From DATJPD01 sp036394195 (GTDB taxonomy: Bacteria > Pseudomonadota > Alphaproteobacteria > CACIAM-22H2), in the NCBI GenBank assembly GCA_036394195.1, contig DASWFO010000252.1:1-26115 (forward strand): DNA of 26,115 nucleotides, given 5' to 3'. A model generated the notes under the pieces. It had not been told where the DNA came from. It worked only from the letters and a program-made list of their open reading frames with translations, and searched no databases. The position numbers were made by a program, and so were the translations under genes. This document shows positions 1 to 7,226 of the stretch, piece by piece. How positions within the stretch are numbered: position 1 is the stretch's first letter; each line of letters starts with the position of its first letter.

Positions 1-1919
1 CGCACCGCGCGGGTGCCCTTGACCGCGGCTTTCGGCGCCGCCCGCGTCTTCGCGTCGCCCGCCGGCACGGGCACGTATTTTGGCGCCGTCACGCGCACCC
101 GCATGCGGTAGCTCACGATCTCGACCGGGCGCTCCTGGGCCGCGTGTCCGTGGATCTGGGCATGCGTCTTGTCGAAGCGGAGCCGCGCCTGGTGCAGCGC
201 CGCTGCGCCGAGCCCGCCGCGTCCGAGGCCAGCCAGGGACACGCGCAGCTCATAGCCCTGCCCGGTGTAGCGCATGTCGAGCTCACGCTCGAAGGCCGCC
301 TTGCGCGAAGCCAGACCCTCCTGCGCCAGCTCGCCCGTGGCGCGCGTTTCGAGCTCGCGGAAGATCGCCTCCGCGTGATCGGGCGCCACCTGGTCGAGCG
401 GCCGCAGTTCGGAGCGCACGTAGTCGTGCACGACGTCCGAGCAAAGCAGGCCCAAAGCGGAGAACGCGCCGGGACGCGGCGGCACAAGGATGCGGGCGAC
501 GCCGAGCTCGGCCGCGACCGCGGCGGCGTGGACCGCCCCGGCGCCGCCGAAGGGCAGGAGGGTGAACTCCTGCGCGTCCACGCCGCGCTTGGCCGAGAAC
601 ACCTTCACCTCGTCGGCCATGCGCATGTCGACGATGCGGCGGATGCCGGCGGCGGCCGCCGCGACGCTAAGGCCGAGCGGCCGCGCGATCTTGGCTTCGA
701 TCGCCGCCGCAGCCGCCGCCTTATCGAGCTTCTGCGCGCCGCCAAGGAAGTAATCCGGGTTCAAATAGCCCAGCACGACGTCCGCGTCGGTCACGGTCGG
801 GCTCTCGCCGCCGCGCCGGTAGCAGACCGGGCCGGGCTCGGCGCCGGCGCTGCGCGGCCCCACGCACAGGAAGCCGCCGCGATCGATCCACGCGATCGAG
901 CCGCCGCCGGCCGAGATGCTGGTCATGTCGAGCGCCGGCACGCCGAGCGGCCGCCGGGCGATCGTCACCTCGGTGACCTCCAGCGGCGCCCCGTCCTCGA
1001 TGAACGCGATGTCGCAGGACGTGCCGCCCATGTCGAGCGTGACCAGGCCCTTCTTCGCGTCGGCGGCGGCGAGATAGGCGCTGGCCTGCGCCCCGGCCGC
1101 CGGCCCCGAGAACAGCGTGTGCACTGTCTTGCCGCCGCCGGCGACCGCCTTGAACGGCATCACGCCGCCGTTGGACTGCATCAGGAAGCGCTGCTCGGTG
1201 CGCACCCCCTTGTCGTCGAGGCCGCTGTCGAGATGGGCGATGTAGTTCACCAGCACCGGCTGCAGATAGGCGTTCAGCAGGGTCGTCGACAGGCGCGGCC
1301 ATTCGCGGATGCGCGGCAGCACCGTGGAGGAGACCGACACGTCGACGTCGGGGCACTCGGCGCGGATCAGCCGCGCCGCTTCCTCCTCATGCCCAGGATT
1401 GGCATAGGCGAACAGGAAACACACCGCGATCGAGGTGACGCCGGCGGCGGCGAGCTCGCGCGCCGCCTGGCGCACGGCCTCCCTGTCCAGCTTCTCGACC
1501 TCGCGCCCTTCGAAGTCGATCCGGCCCGGGATCTCGCGGGTCAGGCTCTGCGGCGCGATCGGCTCGGGCTTGTCGTAGAAATAGTCGAATGGGTTGCCGT
1601 CGCGCGCCTGGCTCTGCACCTCCTGGACCGCGCGGAAGCCCTTGGTGATGAGGAGCCCGACCTTGGCGCCGCGCATCTCGAGCAGCGCGTTGGTCGTGAT
1701 CGTCGTGCCGTGGGCGAAGAATTCGACTGAGCCCGGGGCGACCCCCTTGGCGAGGAAATTGGCGACCCCGTTCAGCACCCCCAGCGCCGGGTTCTTCGGC
1801 GTGCTCGACACCTTCTCGCCCGCCAGCCGGCCGGTCGTGACGTCGAGCAGGACCAGGTCGGTGTGGGTGCCGCCGACGTCGACGCCGAGCCGATAACGGG
1901 CTGTCCGGGCGGTGGTCAT
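1..1919 (-). CDS. Hydantoinase/oxoprolinase family protein, A (HyuA-like) subunit, 3' end cut by window edge
   Basis: The gene reads leftward from ATG at 1919 through 639 codons with no stop, so its C-terminal end lies outside the window. The family usually has about 690 residues, so roughly 50 are missing. These cytoplasmic enzymes hydrolyse cyclic amides such as hydantoins or 5-oxoproline with ATP, or belong to acetone-carboxylase-like complexes. Two ASKHA-type phosphate motifs are visible: DVGGTHTD near residues 14-21 and DMGGTSCD near residue 295. A FGGAGAVHA motif follows in the C-terminal half. Conserved motifs at the start, middle and end share one frame, so I see no frameshift. GGGGAGG lies just upstream of the ATG. 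A HyuB partner would be expected downstream, beyond the edge. The family is secure, the substrate is not. Confidence 0.93.
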   Translation of the reverse strand, partial: MTTARTARYRLGVDVGGTHTDLVLLDVTTGRLAGEKVSSTPKNPALGVLNGVANFLAKGVAPGSVEFFAHGTTITTNALLEMRGAKVGLLITKGFRAVQEVQSQARDGNPFDYFYDKPEPIAPQSLTREIPGRIDFEGREVEKLDREAVRQAARELAAAGVTSIAVCFLFAYANPGHEEEAARLIRAECPDVDVSVSSTVLPRIREWPRLSTTLLNAYLQPVLVNYIAHLDSGLDDKGVRTEQRFLMQSNGGVMPFKAVAGGGKTVHTLFSGPAAGAQASAYLAAADAKKGLVTLDMGGTSCDIAFIEDGAPLEVTEVTIARRPLGVPALDMTSISAGGGSIAWIDRGGFLCVGPRSAGAEPGPVCYRRGGESPTVTDADVVLGYLNPDYFLGGAQKLDKAAAAAAIEAKIARPLGLSVAAAAAGIRRIVDMRMADEVKVFSAKRGVDAQEFTLLPFGGAGAVHAAAVAAELGVARILVPPRPGAFSALGLLCSDVVHDYVRSELRPLDQVAPDHAEAIFRELETRATGELAQEGLASRKAAFERELDMRYTGQGYELRVSLAGLGRGGLGAAALHQARLRFDKTHAQIHGHAAQERPVEIVSYRMRVRVTAPKYVPVPAGDAKTRAAPKAAVKGTRAV

Positions 1920-2162
1920 ATCCTCCCCAAAAGTGCCGGCGCGGGCTCTTCGGCTCAGGCCTCAGCCGGAGAATCGTTGTCTACCGGATAACACCGACGC
2001 TGTCATGCTGCCGGGGCCGGTTCCCTCGCAAGGAGTGTCGCCGCGATATGTCCGTTGTTTTCCCATTTAAGTCACAGCACAGGGTGTGCGCATCACCTAT
2101 TTTGATCAATTGGAGTAATCGCTTCCTTTTTCACTTGCGTACGACTTTAGGAGTAACTGGCC
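1920..2162. promoter_or_regulatory. Divergent intergenic region, AT-rich on its right half
   Basis: This 243-base gap separates the leftward HyuA gene from the rightward gene at 2163, so it should hold both promoters. Bases 2055-2150 are clearly richer in A/T than the surroundings and include a TTGATCAA palindrome at 2102-2109. I could not place a convincing -35/-10 pair. An AGGAG ribosome-binding site at 2149-2153 serves the gene at 2163. Confidence 0.4.
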
Positions 2163-2723
2163 TTGCCGCAAGAAAGCGCGAAAGGCATGCGACCCCTGGG
2201 TGACGGGGAACCCGTGTCCGTTCAGACAGGCCCGACCCAGACTCAGCCAGCCGCGGATGAGCCACCGCCGAAGCGGAGCCGCAGCTTCGTGTCGGTCTCG
2301 CGGCTTCACCACGCGCTGATCTTTCGTCTCGGATGCCGCCCGACGGGCGACCGCGCGCCGAACGGCTCCTACTGGACTACCTCAACCCGGATCCGCTTTG
2401 TGGTGAACGATCCGATCGTCGACCGTGACAGTGCCGCTGTCGTCGCCGGCGGCCGCAAGCTCATGTTCTATTCCTACGGATACGCCGCATCGCTGCTCTA
2501 TCACGTGCTGTGGCTCAACAGCGGCAGCCGCGCCGTACACGGCGCCACCGGCACCGAGCCCGAACGGATCACGCCGAGTGCCGAGGCAATGGGCCAAATC
2601 CTGGCCCTTGCCGAGACCGAGCTGCGCGAGGCGAGGCTCGCCGCACCGCGGCGGTCCGAGCCGGCACGGCAAGAGCAGAAGGGCGAGCGCCCGCTCGACC
2701 TCACCGATCGGATTTTCATCTGA
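2163..2723 (+). CDS. Hypothetical protein, 186 residues
   Basis: I do not recognise this protein. It has genome-like codon use (strong G/C third positions) across its length, which argues that it is real. The start is probably TTG at 2163, because AGGAG lies nine bases upstream; ATG at 2187 is an alternative. The first 40 residues are rich in Pro, Gln and charged residues and look disordered. Residues about 45-130 are more compact and aromatic (for example SYWTTSTRIRFVV and MFYSYGYAASLLYHVLWL) and could form a small globular domain. The tail is Glu/Arg/Ala-rich and helix-prone. There is no clear signal peptide or transmembrane segment. It precedes the dehydrogenase gene at 2832 by 108 bases, but a repeat hairpin lies between, so co-transcription is uncertain. 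Confidence 0.6.
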   Translation: MPQESAKGMRPLGDGEPVSVQTGPTQTQPAADEPPPKRSRSFVSVSRLHHALIFRLGCRPTGDRAPNGSYWTTSTRIRFVVNDPIVDRDSAAVVAGGRKLMFYSYGYAASLLYHVLWLNSGSRAVHGATGTEPERITPSAEAMGQILALAETELREARLAAPRRSEPARQEQKGERPLDLTDRIFI

Positions 2724-2775
2724 TCCGCGACATCGCATCCGCCGCATAATCGCTGCGACCCGGCGGTTTTTCTGG

Positions 2776-2795
2776 ACTCCCGCTGCCGCGGGAGT
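2776..2795. repeat. Short intergenic inverted repeat (ACTCCCGC / GCGGGAGT)
   Basis: Two perfect 8-base arms at 2776-2783 and 2788-2795 are separated by TGCC. The flanks (tctgg before, gacc after) fit the dispersed 'gactcccgc...gcgggagtgac' hairpin that is frequent between alphaproteobacterial genes. It has no T-run and is not an obvious terminator. Confidence 0.6.
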
Positions 2796-2831
2796 GACCA
2801 TGCGCGCCAGCAGACCACACAAGGGTTCCGC

Positions 2832-3644
2832 ATGGAGGAAACGCGCGTCACGCGCACCGGCGTGATAGGGCTGGGCGCCATGGGCCACCAGATGGCCCGT
2901 CACTTGTTGAAGGCCGGCTTCGAGGTCGTCGGCACCGACGTCGATCCCATCGCCGCGGCCAGGGCCGAAAGCATCGGCGTGCGGGTTCGTGGCTCGGCCG
3001 GCGAGGTCGCGCGCGCCGCCGAAGTCGTCCTGGTCATGGTGCAGACCGACGAACAGGTCGAGGCGGTCGTGGCGGGGCTGCTGGGGCCGCTCGCCCGCGG
3101 CTCGGTCATCTGTATCGCGAGCTCGGTGTCCCCCGACCTCTGCCGCCGACTCGCCGAAGAGGCCGGCCGCCGCGGCGTCGGCGTGCTGGATACGCCGGTT
3201 GTGCTGGGCCAGGAGGCCGCCAATAACGGGACGCTGACGATTTACGTCGGCGGGGAGGAAAAATGGCTCGCGCGCGCCAGGCCGGCGCTGCAGGCGTTCA
3301 GCGCGCAGGTGCTGCATCTGGGCCCGCCCGGCAGCGGCCAGATCGCCAAGACGATCAACAACCTCCTGCTGTGGGCGTGCATGACCGCGAATTTCGAGGC
3401 GCTGAGCCTGGCCAAGCAGCTCGGCGCCGACATTCCGCGCCTGGTCGAGGCGCTCGGTCACGGCAGCGGTGCCAACTGGTCGCTGTCGCGCTGGGGCAAG
3501 AGCACCGGCAAGTGGTCGGAGAAGGACATGGACGTGGCGCTGGATCTGGCCCAGGCGGCGAAGGTGCCGCTGCCGCTGCTCGGCCTCGTCGATCAGCTGG
3601 TGAAGTCGCTCAACCAGGAGCGCATGAAGGCGCTGCTGGCGTGA
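2832..3644 (+). CDS. NAD(P)-dependent oxidoreductase, 3-hydroxyisobutyrate dehydrogenase family
   Basis: This is a cytosolic beta-hydroxyacid dehydrogenase of the 6-phosphogluconate dehydrogenase superfamily, which oxidises a beta-hydroxy acid with NAD(P). The N-terminal Rossmann motif GLGAMG is at residues 13-18. The catalytic lysine motif GQIAKTINN has Lys173 and Asn177 in the expected places. The all-helical C-terminal domain follows. At 270 residues it is slightly shorter than the usual 285-300. The substrate loop reads DTPVVLGQEAANNGTL instead of the common D-A-P-V-S-G-G pattern, so it may not act on 3-hydroxyisobutyrate itself. Start is the ATG at 2832, with only a weak AAGGG upstream. 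It is followed after 128 bases of repeat DNA by ABC importer 1 on the same strand and may help catabolise the imported compound. Confidence 0.9.
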   Translation: MEETRVTRTGVIGLGAMGHQMARHLLKAGFEVVGTDVDPIAAARAESIGVRVRGSAGEVARAAEVVLVMVQTDEQVEAVVAGLLGPLARGSVICIASSVSPDLCRRLAEEAGRRGVGVLDTPVVLGQEAANNGTLTIYVGGEEKWLARARPALQAFSAQVLHLGPPGSGQIAKTINNLLLWACMTANFEALSLAKQLGADIPRLVEALGHGSGANWSLSRWGKSTGKWSEKDMDVALDLAQAAKVPLPLLGLVDQLVKSLNQERMKALLA

Positions 3645-3675
3645 GCCGCGAGGCGAAACGCGAAATGCGTCTAGC

Positions 3676-3776
3676 ACCCCCCTCCCTACCCTCCCCCGCA
3701 AGGGGGGAGGGGACCAGAGTTGCGCGCCACCTTCTTACCCCCTCCCCCTCGATGGGGGAGGGTGGGGTGGGGGTGA
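3676..3776. repeat. Tandem C/G-tract hairpin repeats (two CCCTCCCCC / GGGGGAGGG stem-loops)
   Basis: Two hairpins lie in tandem. The first pairs CCCTCCCCC at 3689-3697 with the G-rich run at 3702-3712. The second pairs CCCTCCCCC at 3740-3748 with GGGGGAGGG at 3754-3762. The unit looks like the dispersed 'ccctcccccgcaaggggggaggg' intergenic repeats common in alphaproteobacteria. Here it runs into the translation start of the next gene. It stays open in that gene's frame, so ATG at 3665 could in principle read through it. Confidence 0.75.
3754..3773 (+). promoter_or_regulatory. G-quadruplex-capable G-tract overlapping the binding-protein start
   Basis: Four G-runs (3754-3758, 3760-3762, 3764-3767, 3769-3773) are separated by single bases A, T and T on the coding strand. 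This fits the four-tract, short-loop pattern of a stable G-quadruplex. The last G-run ends at the first base of the likely GTG start at 3773, and the GGAGGG at 3757-3762 would be its ribosome-binding site. Folding could therefore hide the start. Regulation is inferred, not shown. Confidence 0.45.
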
Positions 3777-4768
3777 GCCGCCGAGCTGGCTTGGCCATGT
3801 TTGTCATTGGCTGGCTTGCGGCGGGCTCGGCCGTGGCCGGCGAAACGGCGGCGCGAATCACGGTCGCCTTCGACGGCTTCTCGATGACCTCGGCGCCGAT
3901 GTACTACGCCGACAAGAAAGGCATCTTCGGCAAATTCGGGATCGAGACGAAGCCGACCTTCATCGACGGCGGCTCCACTCTGTCGCACGCGGTCGTCGGC
4001 GGCTCGATCGACATCGCGCAGAACGGCTACACGCCCGCGATCACCGCTGCGGTGCAGGGGGCCGACATCGTCGTCATCGGCGGCATCTCCAACAAGCTGC
4101 CGTATCAGCTCGTGGTCCGCGCCGCGTTCTCCGAGCCGCAGCAGCTCAAAGGGGCGAAGATCGCGATCAGCCGGTTCGGCTCGTCGACCGACACCGCGGT
4201 GGAGTTCGCGCTGGCGCATGTCGGCCTGAAGCGCAGCGACGTCAACATCCTGCAGCTCGGCGGGGCGGCGACGCGCATGGCCGCCGCCATGAGCGGCCAG
4301 ATCGACGGCACGGTCGAGCAATATCCGGTGACCGAGGAGCTCATGGAGCACGGCTATCGCGTGCTGGTCGACCTCACTGACATTGCCGGCGACTATCCGA
4401 ATACGGCGTATGTCACCACGCGCGCATACCTGAAGGCGCATCCCGACCTGGTGAAGCGCTTCTTCATGGTCATGGCCACGGCCGTGCACGCGTATAAGAC
4501 CGACCGCGAGGAGGCGATCCTGCTCACCCAAGAGTTCCTCGGCGTGAAGAACAGCGTTGCCGCCACCGCCGCCTATGAGGCGTACACGCAGAAGGTCTAC
4601 CCGGACGACCTCCGGCCGTCGCTGAACGGCATCGCCCTGGTGCTCAAGGATCTTGAACGGCACGTGCCGGCGGCCGCATCGGTCAAGCCGGAGCAGCTTG
4701 TCGACACGAGCGCGCTGGACGCGCTTCACCGCGACGGCTTCTTCACAGCACTGGCGCGGGGCAATTGA
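3773..4768 (+). CDS. ABC transporter substrate-binding protein, NMT1/SsuA-like (importer 1)
   Basis: This is a periplasmic binding protein of the NMT1/THI5, SsuA and TauA superfamily, delivering a small organic solute to the ATPase and permease encoded next. I chose GTG at 3773, which gives 331 residues with a standard Sec signal: Arg-Arg n-region, hydrophobic core LAMFVIGWLAAG, and cleavage after AVA near residue 22. ATG at 3797 is an alternative. ATG at 3665 is also in frame but would translate the hairpin repeat. Family features include the early motif APMYYADKKGIF and a lobe-linking segment ending in DIAQNGYTP. The ATPase gene starts seven bases after the stop. The ligand cannot be inferred. 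Confidence 0.9.
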   Translation: MSRRAGLAMFVIGWLAAGSAVAGETAARITVAFDGFSMTSAPMYYADKKGIFGKFGIETKPTFIDGGSTLSHAVVGGSIDIAQNGYTPAITAAVQGADIVVIGGISNKLPYQLVVRAAFSEPQQLKGAKIAISRFGSSTDTAVEFALAHVGLKRSDVNILQLGGAATRMAAAMSGQIDGTVEQYPVTEELMEHGYRVLVDLTDIAGDYPNTAYVTTRAYLKAHPDLVKRFFMVMATAVHAYKTDREEAILLTQEFLGVKNSVAATAAYEAYTQKVYPDDLRPSLNGIALVLKDLERHVPAAASVKPEQLVDTSALDALHRDGFFTALARGN

Positions 4769-4775
4769 GCGCCCG

Positions 4776-5591
4776 ATGGCCGAAGCGCGCCGCGTGAAAC
4801 TCGACGTCCGCCGCCTCACGCTGGAGCACGACAACGAGCGCACCGGGCGGGTGCTGCCGGTGCTGGACGATCTGAGCTTTCAGGTGTTCGAGGGCGAGCT
4901 CGTGTGCATCGTCGGCCCCAGCGGCTGCGGCAAGTCGACCTTGCTGAACGCCGTCGACGGCCTGATCGTGCCGACCGCGGGCCGCATCCTCGTCGACGGC
5001 CGCGACGTGACCGGGCCGGGGCCCGACCGCGCCGTGGTCTTCCAGCACGACTCCCTGTTTCCGTGGCGGACGGTGGCTCAGAACGTCGCCTATGGCCTGC
5101 AGATCCAGGGCCGGCTCGGGCGCCTGGAGATGCACGCGCGCACGCGGGCGATGATCGAGCTGGTCGGGCTCTCCGGCTTCGCCGACAATTATCCGCACGA
5201 GCTGTCGGGCGGCATGCGCCAGCGCGTCAATATCGCCCGGGCCCTGGTCACCGAGCCGCAGCTTCTCCTGCTGGACGAGCCGTTTGCGGCCCTCGATGCG
5301 CAGACGCGCGAGTTCATGCAGCTGGAGCTGCTGAAGATCCTCGGCCGCGCGCGCACCACGGCGCTGTTCGTCACCCACCAGATCAACGAAGCGATCTTCC
5401 TGTCGAGCCGCGTTATCGTGTTCTCGGCGCGGCCGGCGCGGATCAAGGAGATCATCGACGTCGACCTGCCGGCGGCGCGCACGCTCAAGCTGAAGCGGGA
5501 CGCACGCTTCCTCGCCCTCGAGGAGCGCGTGTGGCGGCTGATCGAGGAGGAATCGGCGACGACCGGCATGACGGCCGCGGCGGAGCCATGA
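4776..5591 (+). CDS. ABC transporter ATP-binding protein, nitrate/sulfonate/taurine type (importer 1)
   Basis: This is the cytoplasmic ATPase that powers importer 1. All nucleotide-binding motifs are present: Walker A GPSGCGKST at residues 47-55, Q-loop FQHDSLFPW, signature LSGGMRQR, Walker B LLLLDEPFAALD and H-loop VTHQ. The 271-residue length and the Q-loop 'LFPW' sequence are typical of the SsuB/TauB/NrtD group. The start is ATG at 4776, seven bases after the binding-protein stop. The same frame is open further upstream but has no family similarity there. Its TGA overlaps the permease ATG (ATGA at 5588-5591), which indicates translational coupling. Confidence 0.95.
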   Translation: MAEARRVKLDVRRLTLEHDNERTGRVLPVLDDLSFQVFEGELVCIVGPSGCGKSTLLNAVDGLIVPTAGRILVDGRDVTGPGPDRAVVFQHDSLFPWRTVAQNVAYGLQIQGRLGRLEMHARTRAMIELVGLSGFADNYPHELSGGMRQRVNIARALVTEPQLLLLDEPFAALDAQTREFMQLELLKILGRARTTALFVTHQINEAIFLSSRVIVFSARPARIKEIIDVDLPAARTLKLKRDARFLALEERVWRLIEEESATTGMTAAAEP

Positions 5592-6430
5592 GCCAGGCGC
5601 TCGACCTGCCGCAGGAGAGGCCGGACGGGCCGGCGGCCGCGCCGCCGCGGCGCCGCCGCTCGGCGTGGACCGCGAACGAGAACTGGCTGCTCGGCGGCCT
5701 CAGCGTGCTCGCCTTCCTGCTGGCATGGGAGGCGGTGGTGGCGCTGGGCTGGGTCAATCCGCTGTTCACCAGCGCCCCCAGCCGCATCCTGCGCACCGCG
5801 GTTCTGATGTTCGCCGACGGCACCATCTATGGCGACCTCCGGATCAGCGGCTTCGAATTCCTGGTCGGCTACGGGCTGGCGATCGCGGTCGGCGTGCCGC
5901 TCGGCATCCTGATGGGCTGGTATCGCCGGATCAATGCGGCGCTCGATCCGTTCGTGTCGGCGCTGAACGCGACGCCGCGCATCGCGTTGCTGCCGCTGGT
6001 GATGATCTGGTTCGGCATCGGGCTGGGGTCGAAATTCGCCATCGTCTTTCTCGGCGCCATCTTCCCGATCCTGGTCAGCACCATCGCGGGCGTCCGCACG
6101 GTCGAGGCCGACTTCATCAAAGTGGCGCGCTCGTTTGGCGCCACCGACCGCCAGCTGTTCCTGACCGTGGTCGTGCCGTCCTCGGTGCCGATGCTGCTCA
6201 CCGGCTTGCGGCTTGGCCTCGGCCATGGCCTCGTCGGCATTGTCGTCGGCGAGATGTACGCCGCCACCAGCGGCATCGGCTATCTGATCGGTGTCGCCGG
6301 TGCCCGCTTCCAGACCGACCGCGTCATGGTTGGCATCATCCTGATCGCCGGTGCCGGGATGGCGCTCACCGAGATGCTAAAGCTGATCGAGCGTCGGTTC
6401 GAGCGCTGGCGCCCCGGCCGGCGCGGATGA
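5588..6430 (+). CDS. ABC transporter permease, SsuC/TauC-like (importer 1)
   Basis: This 280-residue inner-membrane permease belongs to the BPD_transp_1 family. A charged, Pro/Arg-rich N-terminus of about 32 residues is followed by some six hydrophobic segments, starting at LLGGLSVLAFLLAWEAVVAL. The cytoplasmic EAA loop that docks on the ATPase is recognisable as EADFIKVARSFGATDRQLF. The start ATG overlaps the ATPase stop. The gene ends seven bases before the stop of the facing hydrolase gene (6438). I see no T-tailed terminator, so the two transcripts may overlap at their 3' ends. Confidence 0.94.
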   Translation: MSQALDLPQERPDGPAAAPPRRRRSAWTANENWLLGGLSVLAFLLAWEAVVALGWVNPLFTSAPSRILRTAVLMFADGTIYGDLRISGFEFLVGYGLAIAVGVPLGILMGWYRRINAALDPFVSALNATPRIALLPLVMIWFGIGLGSKFAIVFLGAIFPILVSTIAGVRTVEADFIKVARSFGATDRQLFLTVVVPSSVPMLLTGLRLGLGHGLVGIVVGEMYAATSGIGYLIGVAGARFQTDRVMVGIILIAGAGMALTEMLKLIERRFERWRPGRRG

Positions 6431-6437
6431 CACCGGG

Positions 6438-7226
6438 CTAGCCGGCGACGGGCTCGCGGCCGATCAGCTCGAGCACCTGCTGCGGCTGCTCATAGGGCAG
6501 CATGTGCCCCGCGCGCGCGACGGAAGCGGTCTGCACGTTCCGGATGCCGGCGCGAAAGTCCTCGGCATAGCGGGCCGGGATGACGGCATCTTCCGCGCCG
6601 AATAGGACGAGCGTCGGGCACACGATCCGCGGCAGCCGGCGGCGCAAACCCCGATCCGGAATCGGCCAGACGAACTTCGTCACGGCGGTGAGGCTGCGGG
6701 CCAGGTTGATCATCTGGTCCGCGGCCGCCTTGGCGTCGGCCTCGCCGGCTGCCGGCTTGGCGAAGGCGTCGCGGGCCTTGGCGTCGTGCCACAGGATGTC
6801 GTCGAGCTGGGTATAGGCGATGGCGAAGATATCGGCGACCGGATAGGCCTCGTTCCACAGCCCGAACGGTGCGATCAGGATCAGCCGCTTCGGCCGTCGA
6901 GGGAAATGCGCGGCGATCTCCGCCGCGATCATGGCGCCGAACGAATGTCCGACCAGGGCGAAGTCGCGCAGCTTCAGCGCCTCGATCAGGTCGTCGTAAT
7001 CGAGCGCCAGCTCGTGGATGTTGTCGATCTTCGACAGCTCATCGAGGTCGTTGAAGCCGGGTGCCACGGGGGCGACGACGCGGTAGCGCTTCTGCAGCGC
7101 CGCCAGCATCGGATCGGCGGGATCGACGCCGCGCAGGCCGTGCAGCCACAGCAGGTCCGGGCCGGCGCCGCCGGAAAAGACCTGCCAGCTACGGCCGTTC
7201 GGCAGGCGGAGCATCTCGCCGTTCAT
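6438..7226 (-). CDS. Alpha/beta-fold hydrolase
   Basis: This 262-residue cytosolic hydrolase has the classical triad. The nucleophile elbow GHSFG has Ser95, the acid is in GAEDAVIP near residue 211, and the histidine is in AGHMLPYEQP near residue 240. The oxyanion-hole sequence is LHGLRG near residue 29. The start ATG at 7226 overlaps the flavin oxidoreductase stop (ATGA at 7223-7226), so I prefer it over start codons further upstream in the same open frame. It is the last gene of the leftward operon with ABC importer 2. It plausibly hydrolyses an ester, lactone or C-C bond in the product of the neighbouring oxygenase. The substrate is unknown. Confidence 0.92.
   Translation of the reverse strand: MNGEMLRLPNGRSWQVFSGGAGPDLLWLHGLRGVDPADPMLAALQKRYRVVAPVAPGFNDLDELSKIDNIHELALDYDDLIEALKLRDFALVGHSFGAMIAAEIAAHFPRRPKRLILIAPFGLWNEAYPVADIFAIAYTQLDDILWHDAKARDAFAKPAAGEADAKAAADQMINLARSLTAVTKFVWPIPDRGLRRRLPRIVCPTLVLFGAEDAVIPARYAEDFRAGIRNVQTASVARAGHMLPYEQPQQVLELIGREPVAG

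Noticed and set aside
144..1730. Long rightward open frame of 528 codons opposite the HyuA gene.
   Set aside because: It is antisense to a clear HyuA protein with conserved motifs, and its Arg/Ala/His-rich translation is typical of GC-rich shadow frames.
2382..3701. Long leftward open frame of 439 codons spanning two rightward genes.
   Set aside because: It covers the hypothetical gene and the dehydrogenase in antisense; the composition is low-complexity and it has no motifs.
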